A DNA stretch of 36,882 nucleotides from [Flexibacter] sp. ATCC 35208. GTDB lineage: Bacteria; Bacteroidota; Bacteroidia; Chitinophagales; Chitinophagaceae. The position numbers and the translations under genes are program-made. Position 1 is the first letter of the stretch, and each line of letters starts with the position of its first letter. Below the pieces are notes generated by a model that was not told where the DNA came from, searched no databases, and saw only the letters and a list, made by a program, of their open reading frames with translations. This document shows positions 25,303-33,712 of this stretch, one piece after another. Where the stretch lies: assembly GCF_001975825.1 (NCBI RefSeq), contig NZ_MTKN01000074.1:1-36882 (forward strand), read 5' to 3'.

Positions 25303-25331
25303 AAACAGGAGCAGCAGATACTGCTCCTGTT
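25303..25331 (-). terminator. Hairpin/terminator after paralogue 3
   Basis: AACAGGAGCAG (25304-25314) and CTGCTCCTGTT (25321-25331) form a perfect 11-bp stem with a 6-nt loop. On the minus strand it is followed by a moderately T-rich stretch. It lies 15 bp after the stop codon of the 619-residue protein gene. It probably terminates or attenuates transcription, so that the first gene of the cluster is expressed more than the later ones. Confidence 0.65.
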
Positions 25332-25346
25332 ATAAAATCTTATCCC

Positions 25347-27206
25347 TTATTTCTTGATGATATACCAGTTAGTACCGTCAGTTTGTACGGTAATGAATGT
25401 CCAGTCGTTGTAAATAACATAGCTGGAGCCACCTTCGATACTGTTAGCTCCTGGCATGATAGTAACTGCTTTGTCGATATCACCACCAATCTTCTTGATA
25501 GTGTAGATACGACCTACGATAGTAGCAGCAGGCGCAGGCAGCGTAATAGTGAAAGCACCCGCACTGGCATCTGCCAGGATGGTGTTGTCACTACCTGTTA
25601 CAGTGTAAGTAGCAGTAACAGGCTTGATAGCCATTGATACGGAACCATTTACTGTCAGTGTAGAGTTAGCAACAGTATTCTGACCGATTGCTACGCTATC
25701 AGTGTAAGATTTGCTACCAGCGAAAGACTGTCTGCCTGTAGAAACCACACCTCGTTGAACTGCAGTGTGACTAGCATCAACGGCACTTGCATCAGGCAGG
25801 TTGAAAGTAACTGTCTTGGCAGTACCGTCAGCTACGATATTGAAGTCTGTACCAGCAACATCTGATTTCAGTTCTACATCACTACCAGCGGTAGAAGTAG
25901 CACCGGTTTTGATCAGTGTGATGGCATTTGCGATAGCGTCGAAGGAGAAGGATTTTGCTTCAACTGCTTTAGTAGTGGCATTTTGTACCAATACATTCAG
26001 TGAATTAGTCTCAGTGTTTGCAGCAACAGTGTTCATCGTTACAGTACCACCTAATGTAGTAGTACCACCTACAGATGCATTACCGGAGGTCAATGTTAAG
26101 TTGCCGGTAGTCACAGCTACGTTACCGCTGGTTACGTCTACACCATTATTCAGCGTAGCTTTACCAGTTACATCCAGTGTATTACCCAGGGTAGTCGCAC
26201 CAGTTACACCCAAAGTGTTGCCCAGAGTAGTCGCACCGGTTACACCTAAAGTGCTGTTCAGGGTAGTTGCACCATTTACAGTGACAGTACCAGTGAAGGT
26301 TTTAGCACCTGCAAAAGACTGCGCGCCTGTGGTCACGATACCATTTCTGTCAGTAGATGCTTCGATCAGAGATAGTTCGTATTGTTTGTTGGTAGAATTA
26401 TAAGTGATCATGGCACCTTTGGTAGCATCAAAAGTAGTAGCTGCTGCAGTGATCAGATTCGCTACAGTAAGGCTGTTACCAGCTGCCAGGTTGTTCAGGG
26501 TAGTCCAGTCTGCCAGGGTCATGAAACCATAAGACTTAGTGGAGGCACCATCCATGATAGGCGCATTGATAGTCACCTGGCCATCGGTTGCCTGGGTGGT
26601 GTTCATAGTAAGAACAGATGCATCAACATTTGTCAGCAGACTTTTGAAAGCATAAGCTGGCAAAGATTTTTTCACGATTGTACCATCTGCCTGAATGATC
26701 AATACATCCAGTGCTGCATCGGTAGTAGTAGCGGCAACCTGTTTCAATTGTACATTACCGTTGGTTTGTACACTGATTGCTTCAGTTGCATTTGCACGGA
26801 TGGAGAGCGGCTGTGCATCGGAAGTTCCGAGGTAGTTAGTAGTTGGATTGGTACCTGCGTTACCAGTCAGACCCCAGTTTGCAAGTGCATCAGCGGCGCT
26901 GGCGATTTTCACCCATGCACCTGCTTTACGCATATACACACCGTTATCAGCTGCAACAGTGCTGTTCAGGTATACGATCATACCGTCTACAGCATCAGAA
27001 CCGATCGCTGTATTGATGGTAGTAAAATCGCTCAGCCTTGGCAGTAACAGACCTTGTTTGGTACTGCTAAGCTCCAGGATCGCAGACTTGGTAATCTGTG
27101 AAGGATTATCACCAATTTTCATCTGTGCGTTTGCCGCAGTAGCTGCCAGGGTGATGCCACCAGCCAATAAGAGTTTGCGTGAAACGTTGTGTAAAACTGT
27201 TTTCAT
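25347..27206 (-). CDS. Exported beta-strand-repeat protein with 12-residue tandem repeats (paralogue 3)
   Basis: A 619-residue exported protein of unknown function and the first gene of the surface-protein cluster. The signal peptide (ending ATAANA) precedes QMKIGDNPSQITKSAILELS then QGLLLPRLSDFT, the module shared with the two downstream paralogues. In the middle (about residues 310-360) lie tandem 12-residue units such as VTGATTLGNTLG, probably a beta-solenoid or coiled fibre section. An ITTGAQSFAGAKTFTGTVTV-type segment, recalled from tail-fibre-like proteins, appears before them and a similar one after. The last 90 residues hold FTITLPAPAATIVGRIYTIK and end TNWYIIKK, matching the C-terminal module of the paralogues. 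It is rich in T, A, V, G and N and has no cysteine that I see. About 850 bp of non-coding DNA lies upstream. Confidence 0.8.
   Translation of the reverse strand: MKTVLHNVSRKLLLAGGITLAATAANAQMKIGDNPSQITKSAILELSSTKQGLLLPRLSDFTTINTAIGSDAVDGMIVYLNSTVAADNGVYMRKAGAWVKIASAADALANWGLTGNAGTNPTTNYLGTSDAQPLSIRANATEAISVQTNGNVQLKQVAATTTDAALDVLIIQADGTIVKKSLPAYAFKSLLTNVDASVLTMNTTQATDGQVTINAPIMDGASTKSYGFMTLADWTTLNNLAAGNSLTVANLITAAATTFDATKGAMITYNSTNKQYELSLIEASTDRNGIVTTGAQSFAGAKTFTGTVTVNGATTLNSTLGVTGATTLGNTLGVTGATTLGNTLDVTGKATLNNGVDVTSGNVAVTTGNLTLTSGNASVGGTTTLGGTVTMNTVAANTETNSLNVLVQNATTKAVEAKSFSFDAIANAITLIKTGATSTAGSDVELKSDVAGTDFNIVADGTAKTVTFNLPDASAVDASHTAVQRGVVSTGRQSFAGSKSYTDSVAIGQNTVANSTLTVNGSVSMAIKPVTATYTVTGSDNTILADASAGAFTITLPAPAATIVGRIYTIKKIGGDIDKAVTIMPGANSIEGGSSYVIYNDWTFITVQTDGTNWYIIKK
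26131..26274 (-). repeat. 36-bp tandem repeat, four units, coding
   Basis: Four consecutive 36-bp units lie at 26131-26166, 26167-26202, 26203-26238 and 26239-26274. The last three are very similar and the first is degenerate. Each encodes 12 residues of the VTGATTLGNTLG type in the 619-residue exported protein. Being in frame, copy-number change would lengthen or shorten the protein without breaking it. Confidence 0.9.
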
Positions 27207-28054
27207 ATTAGTATAGGGATAGATAGATTTTAAATTTTTTATTTATCCGTTTTCCTTTTTATTAAATAATGTGTGTGTGTGTACCTGGCATACCACTGTA
27301 CTATTGCACAGATTGGAACTCTGCAAGGCATATGTTAAGGCTTTCAAATAAAAAACGGTTAAAAGAGGCAAAATGTAATGTCCACTGTCTTTGTGCTGTT
27401 CACGAACCTGAATGAATAGAAAAGTCTCTACGATTCCTATAGCGCAAATATCTAATATTAGTAATATTATTAAAATGACATGAACGTATCATTTTAATTT
27501 TAAATAGGTATCATATAAACAATTGATTATCATTATTAAAAATGAACATGTAAATATATCTTGCAAAAACCAGCACATGGAAGAGCCCGAATGGGGGGAA
27601 ATGGGGGCAACTAGTGGGAAGATTATAACACCTACGTGTTATACTAATTCAGTTTTTAGTTCATTTTAGCTATTTTTAAGGCTATTTTAAGGCAAAATAA
27701 TATCAATATCCGATTCGGCATACCACTTTTGTAGAAATGCAACTACAGGATAATTCATAAAAAAAGCGGGGGTATTATTAAAAAGATATTCACTTTTTAT
27801 TTTCGGGGTGGATGGCCTTTTTTTCCCAGGTTCTCTGGATTAGGATAGTATTCGCCATTTTGGTAGCTACATTTCACTGGATGAGGAGGCGAACAGCGAA
27901 CAATATGTGGGAAAAGGCGGTTTTACGGCGAATATGGTCCATTAATTTGTTAAGGCGACTAATTATTAATTATTCCACCACAGCAGCATGAAAATAAGAA
28001 GGGATGTATAATAAGTAACAGGAAGGCCATAAGAATTTCATGTACGAAAATTCT
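27207..28054. other. AT-rich non-coding stretch upstream of the surface-protein cluster
   Basis: No supported gene lies in this 848-bp region. It holds a short GT run near 27270-27281, and a perfect 8-bp stem TATAACAC/GTGTTATA at 27624-27643 with a 4-nt loop, which could be an operator or weak terminator. The AT-rich sequence is what one would expect of an upstream regulatory region. I could not place a convincing -33/-7 promoter for the cluster. Confidence 0.5.
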
Positions 28055-28348
28055 CTAGATTGCACAGTCGAAATGGTTGATCGTATCTACTGCCCATCTG
28101 AGCGCAAGGTCTTCATCTTCATCCAATATATATTGCTTTGCCACAAGGTCTTTCTCTCTATACGATGGATCTTCGGTTCTATTCTTCAGTTGATTGCTCC
28201 TTTCTTCATCTTCTTCTATCTCTTCTTCACCGGGTCTTTCGTTTACCTCCCGGGTGCTGGTATCAACAGCTACCCGATCTCCCGGTAAAATAAGGGCTGT
28301 ATCATTTACAGTCGCAGTGGTAGTGTTTTTTTTCTCCCGGGATGGCAT
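28055..28348 (-). CDS. Small acidic hypothetical protein
   Basis: A 97-residue protein I do not recognise. It starts MPSREKKNTTTATVNDTALI, has a strongly acidic middle (GEEEIEEDEERSNQLKN) and ends LALRWAVDTINHFDCAI. There is no signal peptide or membrane segment. A TATGTTTG promoter element lies about 50 bp before the ATG, downstream of the clpC terminator, so the gene seems to have its own transcript. The opposite strand also has long frames here, which lowers confidence, but composition and the promoter favour the minus strand. Confidence 0.5.
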   Translation of the reverse strand: MPSREKKNTTTATVNDTALILPGDRVAVDTSTREVNERPGEEEIEEDEERSNQLKNRTEDPSYREKDLVAKQYILDEDEDLALRWAVDTINHFDCAI

Positions 28349-28396
28349 GCCATCATCCCCAAAAAACCTGATAAAAAAACTAGTTTCCTCATTTCA

Positions 28397-28404
28397 CAAA
28401 CATA
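28397..28404 (-). promoter_or_regulatory. Possible -7 element of the small acidic protein gene
   Basis: TATGTTTG on the minus strand matches TAnnTTTG. It lies between the clpC terminator and the ATG at 28348. No clear -33 box is present. Confidence 0.35.
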
Positions 28405-28470
28405 TGTTAAAATATAAAATTAGTCCTTTTATTCACACAAAAGGGGTAGAAAATCACCCATATACGCATA

Positions 28471-28499
28471 AAAAAACTCCCGGGAAATAATCCCGGGAG
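28471..28499 (-). terminator. clpC: Intrinsic terminator of clpC
   Basis: CTCCCGGGA (28477-28485) pairs with TCCCGGGAG (28491-28499) around AATAA, followed by TTTTTT on the minus strand. It lies about 40 bp beyond the clpC stop codon. Confidence 0.92.
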
Positions 28500-28539
28500 C
28501 CTTTATTGGAAAACATTTCTATCAACTATGGCTTTGTAA

Positions 28540-31071
28540 TTAAGCCTCTGATTTTTCAGATTTGATATTTCTTGAGTTCTTTAAAGTAAAGATCAGTTTC
28601 TGATTTTCCTTATCAAGATCAGCAATCAATACATCTCCGTTGTGAATATTCATATTCAGGATCTCTTCTGCTAAAGGATCTTCCAGGTATTTCTGGATCG
28701 CCCTGTGTAGCGGACGGGCACCAAACTGTTGGTCGTAGCCTTTTTCCGCCAGGAATCCTTTCGCTTCTTCCGTCAGTTCCAGGCTAAAGCCAAGGTTTTC
28801 CAGACGTTTCAGCACACTCTGCATAGTAATATCTATGATTGTATAGATATGCTCTTTGCTCAGTGAATTGAATATGATCACATCATCAATACGGTTGAGG
28901 AACTCAGGAGAGAAGGTACGTTTCAGTGCTTTTTCAATTACTGATTTTGTATTCTCTTCTTCGCTGTTGGATTTCGCATTTGTAGAGAAACCTACACCTG
29001 CTCCGAAATCTTTCAGCTGACGAACCCCAATGTTGGAGGTCATAATGATCAATGTATTCTTGAAGTCTACCTTACGGCCAAGGCCATCGGTGAGGATACC
29101 ATCGTCCAGCACCTGCAGCAGGATATTGTAAATATCCGGATGTGCCTTTTCGATTTCGTCCAGCAGGATTACAGAGTATGGTTTACGGCGAACTTTTTCA
29201 GTCAGCTGACCACCTTCTTCATAACCTACATATCCCGGAGGCGCACCAATCAGGCGGCTTACAGAGAATTTCTCCATGTATTCACTCATATCTATACGGA
29301 TCAGAGAATCTTCTGAATCGAACATATAGCGTGCGAGTGACTTAGCCAGCTCAGTTTTACCAACCCCTGTAGGACCGAGGAAGATGAAAGTACCAATTGG
29401 TTTCTTTGGATCTTTCAGACCTACGCGGTTACGCTGAATAGCTTTTGTTACTTTGGAAATGGCTTCGTCCTGACCAACTACTGCACCTTTCAGGTCTTCA
29501 CCCATCCGACGCAGTTTTTCGGTTTCGGCCTGTACCATACGTTTAACAGGGATACCTGTCATCATGCTCACCACTTCGGCGATCGCTTCTTCATCGATTG
29601 GGTAGCGTTTGTGTTTCACTTCTTCTTCCCAAACGGCTTTCGCTTTCTCAAGGTCCTCGCCTAGTTTCTTTTCCGTATCGCGTAGTGCTGCTGCTTCTTC
29701 AAAGCGTTGACTCTTCACGACTTTATTCTTTTCCTGCTTGATATCTTCGATCTGTTTTTCCAGATCCAGGATGTTCTGCGGAACGTTGATGTTCTTGAGG
29801 TGTACACGGGCGCCTACTTCATCCAGTACATCGATCGCCTTATCTGGCAATAAACGGTCTGTCATGTAGCGATCGCTCAGTTTTACGCACGCCTGAATTG
29901 CATCATCAGAATAGCTTACGTTGTGATACTCTTCATATCTTGGTTTGATATTGTTGAGGATCTGTATTGTTTCCTCCACGGTTGGAGGGTCTACCATTAC
30001 TTTCTGGAAACGGCGGTCGAGTGCACCATCTTTCTCGATGTACATGCGATACTCATCCAGGGTGGATGCACCGATGCACTGGAGTTCTCCACGGGCGAGG
30101 GCTGGTTTGAAGATATTGGAAGCATCCAGGGAACCTGAAGCACCACCTGCACCAACGATCGTGTGAATTTCATCAATGAACAGGATCACATCTCTGTTTT
30201 TCTCCAGTTCATTCATGATGGCTTTCATCCTTTCTTCAAACTGGCCACGGTATTTTGTACCGGCTACCAGTGCGGCGAGATCGAGGCTTACAACACGTTT
30301 GTCAAACAATACGCGTGATACCTTACGCTGCACGATGCGCAGTGCCAGGCCCTCTACGATAGCGGTTTTACCCACTCCCGGTTCACCGATCAGGATCGGA
30401 TTATTCTTTTTACGGCGGGATAATATCTGCGATACACGCTCAATTTCCGCTTCGCGACCTACAATCGGGTCAAGGCTGCCACTCTCGGCCAGCTTGGTAA
30501 TATCCCGGCCGAAATTATCCAGCACAGGCGTTTTAGACTTCGTATTTGTCTGTTTGGCCTTAGAGGCAAAACTCTTGCGTTCATCTTCAAATTCTTCCTC
30601 TCCTGGATCGTCAAATTCTGCTTTAGGGTCAGAAGACTTTACGAAGCCCAGCTCGTTTTTAAAAGTGTCGTAATCCACGTCAAACTGTTGTAAGATTTGT
30701 GTACAAACGTTTTCTTTATTCTTGAGGATAGAAAGCATTAAGTGTTCCGTTTCTACGGTAGGACTTTTCAGTGCCTTTGCTTCTAGCACCGTAACACGGA
30801 TTACTTTCTCTGCCTGCCTTGTAAGCGGGAGGCTATTGATATTGGCTATATTCTTTCCTGTCTTGTCTTTTACGGCCAATTCAACCTCCTTACGTAGTTC
30901 ATAAAGGTCTACATTCAAGGCCTGCAGAATTTTAACAGCTGTCCCTTCCCCCTCTCGGATAATGCCAAGCAGCAGGTGTTCTGTGCCGATGAAATCATTC
31001 CCCAAGCGTAGAGCTTCCTCTCTGCTAAACGAAATGATCTCCTTTACTTGCGGTGAAAAATTCTGGTCCAT
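28540..31071 (-). CDS. clpC: ATP-dependent Clp protease ATP-binding subunit ClpC
   Basis: A Hsp100 AAA+ unfoldase that feeds proteins to the ClpP peptidase. The 843-residue product is normal for ClpC. The N-terminal double Clp_N repeat (to about residue 145) contains EHLLLGIIREGEGTAVKIL. AAA+ domain 1 has Walker A GEPGVGKTAIVEG near residue 229 and Walker B VILFIDEIHT. A UVR-like helical middle region (NKVVKSQRFEEAAALRDTEK) distinguishes ClpC from ClpA/ClpB. AAA+ domain 2 has Walker A GPTGVGKTELAK and Walker B VILLDEIEKAHPD. The ClpP-docking tripeptide is probably VGF in GAGVGFSTN. No clp partner, CtsR or McsB gene is adjacent. It is divergent from the STAS gene and ends at a strong terminator. 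Confidence 0.97.
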   Translation of the reverse strand: MDQNFSPQVKEIISFSREEALRLGNDFIGTEHLLLGIIREGEGTAVKILQALNVDLYELRKEVELAVKDKTGKNIANINSLPLTRQAEKVIRVTVLEAKALKSPTVETEHLMLSILKNKENVCTQILQQFDVDYDTFKNELGFVKSSDPKAEFDDPGEEEFEDERKSFASKAKQTNTKSKTPVLDNFGRDITKLAESGSLDPIVGREAEIERVSQILSRRKKNNPILIGEPGVGKTAIVEGLALRIVQRKVSRVLFDKRVVSLDLAALVAGTKYRGQFEERMKAIMNELEKNRDVILFIDEIHTIVGAGGASGSLDASNIFKPALARGELQCIGASTLDEYRMYIEKDGALDRRFQKVMVDPPTVEETIQILNNIKPRYEEYHNVSYSDDAIQACVKLSDRYMTDRLLPDKAIDVLDEVGARVHLKNINVPQNILDLEKQIEDIKQEKNKVVKSQRFEEAAALRDTEKKLGEDLEKAKAVWEEEVKHKRYPIDEEAIAEVVSMMTGIPVKRMVQAETEKLRRMGEDLKGAVVGQDEAISKVTKAIQRNRVGLKDPKKPIGTFIFLGPTGVGKTELAKSLARYMFDSEDSLIRIDMSEYMEKFSVSRLIGAPPGYVGYEEGGQLTEKVRRKPYSVILLDEIEKAHPDIYNILLQVLDDGILTDGLGRKVDFKNTLIIMTSNIGVRQLKDFGAGVGFSTNAKSNSEEENTKSVIEKALKRTFSPEFLNRIDDVIIFNSLSKEHIYTIIDITMQSVLKRLENLGFSLELTEEAKGFLAEKGYDQQFGARPLHRAIQKYLEDPLAEEILNMNIHNGDVLIADLDKENQKLIFTLKNSRNIKSEKSEA

Positions 31072-31108
31072 TGTGAGAATATTAAATTATTAAAACCCTT
31101 ACCGGGAC

Positions 31109-31138
31109 TTGCTTATACAATATTAGCAAATAATTTTG
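31109..31138 (+). promoter_or_regulatory. Possible promoter of the STAS-domain gene
   Basis: TTG (31109-31111), a 19-bp spacer and TAATTTTG (31131-31138) fit the Bacteroidota consensus. The leader to the ATG at 31268 would be about 125 nt. It lies in the 196-bp region divergent with clpC, for which I found no clear promoter. Confidence 0.45.
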
Positions 31139-31267
31139 ATTTACCTTTACCCTAACACTTTAATAGTATAAAGATCATTGAGAAGGGCAGAGCAGTAAGA
31201 AGAAGGCTGTTATTGGGCAGGATTCCGATTACTATTTACTAAACTTATAAAACAAAAATCTTACCGA

Positions 31268-31642
31268 ATGGAATTCAAAATTGATACCAAAGAAAAAATT
31301 CTTGTTATACAACCGCAAATAAGTTTGCTGGATGCTAATTTGGCAGACGCTTTTGTAAAAGAAGTATCAGATCTACCAGATTTGGAAGGCCGCAATCTTA
31401 TACTGGATATGGCATTGGTGTCAAATATGGAGGAAGCTGGGTTGAAAGCCATTTTAACAGTCTACTACCAGCAGTATGACAGCGGTCTGTCCTGCGCCCT
31501 CACCGGACTAAACAGTAGTCTTTTAGCACAAATTAAAGCTGCCGATGAAAATGTTGTAAACCTTGCCCCTACTATGTTAGAAGCCATCGACCTCGTCATG
31601 ATGGAAGACCTGGAAAGGGAATTATTGGGTGAAGATGAATAA
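31268..31642 (+). CDS. STAS-domain protein (anti-sigma-factor-antagonist-like)
   Basis: A 124-residue single-domain STAS protein of the SpoIIAA-like fold. Beta strands KEKILVIQPQ and NLILDMALV and the helix GLKAILTVYYQQ fit the fold. At the position of the phosphorylatable serine of SpoIIAA (the D-S-S-G motif) this protein has E-E-A-G (residues 55-58), so it cannot be switched by serine phosphorylation in the usual way. I recall acidic residues there in related Bacteroidota proteins. The C-terminus ends in an acidic MMEDLERELLGEDE tail. No anti-sigma kinase or sigma gene is adjacent. It is followed by its own terminator and then rnz. Function is unknown beyond the fold. Confidence 0.85.
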   Translation: MEFKIDTKEKILVIQPQISLLDANLADAFVKEVSDLPDLEGRNLILDMALVSNMEEAGLKAILTVYYQQYDSGLSCALTGLNSSLLAQIKAADENVVNLAPTMLEAIDLVMMEDLERELLGEDE

Positions 31643-31675
31643 TTTTTTGTGTGCCGCCCTCAGTGCACGCATATA

Positions 31676-31716
31676 GTTCCGGAATGTGGAAAATGGTTCC
31701 ATATTCCGGAATTTTT
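31676..31716 (+). terminator. Intrinsic terminator of the STAS gene
   Basis: TTCCGGAATGTGGAA (31677-31691) pairs with TTCCATATTCCGGAA (31697-31711), with one G-T pair, followed by a TTTTTC tail. It lies about 35 bp after the STAS stop codon and overlaps the earliest possible rnz start at 31686, which argues for the later rnz start. Confidence 0.88.
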
Positions 31717-31742
31717 CATTTTATAAATACGTATTTTCGGGC

Positions 31743-32651
31743 ATGTTTGCGGTAACCATACTAGGTAATAATTCGGCTCTTCCCACGTTAGACAGGCATC
31801 CAACGGCACAGGTAGTCACATGTAACGATATTTTGCTACTCGTAGACTGTGGCGAAGGCACACAAGTGCAGATTGCACGCTATAAAATCCGGCGTAGCCG
31901 GCTCAAGTACATCTTTATCAGTCACTTACACGGCGATCACTATTTTGGTCTCATTGGCCTCATAAATACCCTGAGTCTGCTGGGACGCCAGGATCCACTT
32001 TTTTTATTCGGCCCTCCTGAATTGGAACAGATCCTCAAACTCCAGATGGAGTGTGCGGCTACCACTTTGCAGTTCCAAATGCATTTCACCCCCTTAACAG
32101 AAGAAAATCAAGGCGTTATCGTAAACGATAAGGACCTGCAGGTAAGCTATTTTGCGACCAGGCACCGGATTCCCTGCTATGGTTTTGTGTTTGATATGCA
32201 AAAACGGAAACGGCGGATTATACCCGAACAGGCAAGGGCATATGAAATTCCTGCGGCCTTTTTCTCTCAGTTGGCCGAAGGAGCCGATTATCAGCGAAAA
32301 GATGGCTTACTGGTAAAAAATGACTGGGTCACCCTCCCTCCTGCCCCAGGCAAAAAGTACGTCTATTGTGCAGATACGAAGTATACGGAGGAATTATTGC
32401 CATATATCTATCAGGCAGATCTCGTGTATCACGAAACTACTTATTTACATAACCTGGCAGAAAGAGCGACGGAAAGATATCACAGCACAAGTGTGCAGGC
32501 AGCTACATTAGCGGCGAAAGGTGAGGCTAAAAGATTGATTATCGGGCATTTTTCATCTAAGTATACAGAATTGGCCCCTTTTCTGGAGGAATGTAAACCA
32601 GTGTTTCCGAATACAGATCTGTCGCTGGAAGGGGCTACATACATTATTTAG
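31743..32651 (+). CDS. rnz: Ribonuclease Z
   Basis: RNase Z is a zinc-dependent metallo-beta-lactamase-fold endonuclease that trims the 3' end of tRNA precursors. From the ATG at 31743 (MFAVTILGNNSALPT) the protein has 302 residues, the usual short-form length. The metal motif is HLHGDH at residues 61-66. Further ligands are the histidine in FATRHRIPC, the aspartate in YCADTKYTEELLPY and the histidine in IIGHFSSKY, and the HST motif (YHSTSVQAA) is present. An in-frame start at 31686 would add 19 residues but lies inside the preceding terminator and is rejected. The tRNA-Asp gene in this window encodes its CCA, so it would rely on trimming rather than CCA addition. Confidence 0.95.
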   Translation: MFAVTILGNNSALPTLDRHPTAQVVTCNDILLLVDCGEGTQVQIARYKIRRSRLKYIFISHLHGDHYFGLIGLINTLSLLGRQDPLFLFGPPELEQILKLQMECAATTLQFQMHFTPLTEENQGVIVNDKDLQVSYFATRHRIPCYGFVFDMQKRKRRIIPEQARAYEIPAAFFSQLAEGADYQRKDGLLVKNDWVTLPPAPGKKYVYCADTKYTEELLPYIYQADLVYHETTYLHNLAERATERYHSTSVQAATLAAKGEAKRLIIGHFSSKYTELAPFLEECKPVFPNTDLSLEGATYII

Positions 32652-32707
32652 AAAATTCCTGGTGGCGCTGAAAAGGCCCGCTACAAATTATATCCAGTTA
32701 TATCCAG

Positions 32708-32746
32708 AAAAAAAGCTTTTGCCTCAGGCAAAAGCTTTTTTCTTTA
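32708..32746. terminator. Bidirectional intrinsic terminator between rnz and dapA
   Basis: AAAAAAAGCTTTTGCC (32708-32723) pairs with GGCAAAAGCTTTTTT (32727-32741) around a TCA loop, with A-rich sequence on the left and T-rich on the right. It serves the convergent rnz (+) and dapA (-) genes. Confidence 0.93.
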
Positions 32747-32750
32747 TTTT

Positions 32751-33629
32751 TTATTTGAATGTCTTTGCAAAAGCAGCAATTCTCGCCTGCAATCCATCGC
32801 TTACACGTATTACCGGCAAACGGAACACATTTTCAATCAAACCACCCTCATGTAAAAACGCTTTCACGCCCGCAGGGTTGTTTTCTTCAAACATGAGATC
32901 AAAGGCTTCCTGCAATTTATAATGCAACGTTCTTGCTTTAGGGAAATCGTTCCGGAGGGCAGCACGTACCATATCAGCAGTATCTTTTGCAAAATAATTG
33001 GCTGCTACAGAGATCAAACCGTCCATACCGGTTGCGATCTGTGGCATAGCCAGGGCATCATCCCCGCTCACCACGATGAAATCTTTCGGTTTGTCCCGGA
33101 TAATCTGCATACACTGTACCATATCACCGCTGGCTTCCTTCATGGCCACGATGTTTTCCACCTCATGTGCCAGGCGCAGGGTGGTCTGAGCGGTCATATT
33201 ACGACCGGTACGACCAGGTACATTGTAGAGAATAACTGGCTTTGGCGCAGCTGCCGCTACGGCCTTATAGTGCTGGAAGATGCCTTCCTGACTTGGTTTG
33301 CTGTAATAAGGAGCTACGCTGAGTATGGCAAGGGCTTCATCGAGCGGACAGGTTTCGAGACGCTTGACTACATCACGGGTGTTATAGTCTCCAATACCCA
33401 CCACCACGGGTACGCGCTTCGCTACTTTTTCGAAGGTGAACTTCATGATGTCCAACTTCTCTTCAGCGCTCAGTGTAGGTGTTTCACCGGTTGTCCCCAG
33501 GGATACTACATAGTCAACCCCGCCGGCAATCACATGATCGATGACTCTCTCTAAAGCATTCCAGTCGATGCTTTCGTCTTTTTTAAAGGGCGTAACCAGC
33601 GCAACGCCGGTGCCTCTTAATTGTTCCAT
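32751..33629 (-). CDS. dapA: 4-hydroxy-tetrahydrodipicolinate synthase
   Basis: DapA condenses pyruvate with aspartate semialdehyde, the first committed step of lysine and diaminopimelate (peptidoglycan) synthesis. From the ATG at 33629 (MEQLRGTGVALVTPF) the protein has 292 residues, exactly the family size. The TIM-barrel active site shows the GTTGETPTL loop (T46/T47), Y135 in ILYNVPGRTG and the Schiff-base lysine K164 in VAMKEASGD. A longer frame from 33680 adds 17 unconserved residues and is rejected on homology grounds. A promoter with a central palindrome sits between accA and dapA, so dapA is probably transcribed separately from accA. Confidence 0.97.
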   Translation of the reverse strand: MEQLRGTGVALVTPFKKDESIDWNALERVIDHVIAGGVDYVVSLGTTGETPTLSAEEKLDIMKFTFEKVAKRVPVVVGIGDYNTRDVVKRLETCPLDEALAILSVAPYYSKPSQEGIFQHYKAVAAAAPKPVILYNVPGRTGRNMTAQTTLRLAHEVENIVAMKEASGDMVQCMQIIRDKPKDFIVVSGDDALAMPQIATGMDGLISVAANYFAKDTADMVRAALRNDFPKARTLHYKLQEAFDLMFEENNPAGVKAFLHEGGLIENVFRLPVIRVSDGLQARIAAFAKTFK

Positions 33630-33712
33630 ATTACGTAAAAATTCCGGATAAGAAATTCCAAATTGCCCTCTCTGGATCACCCTTCAAGAGGTGAAAATCC
33701 TGAAAGGAGGTG

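Noticed and set aside
26131..26274. 36-bp repeats as a possible CRISPR array
   Set aside because: Units are contiguous without spacers and encode a 12-residue protein repeat; no cas genes nearby.
25801..26403. 200-codon hydrophobic plus-strand frame
   Set aside because: Antisense of the repeat-rich exported protein gene; valine/proline richness is a by-product of its threonine/glycine codons.
18604..27206. Prophage tail module
   Set aside because: Tail-fibre-like motifs occur, but signal peptides, a T9SS domain and the absence of any structural, lysis or packaging gene argue for a cellular surface system.
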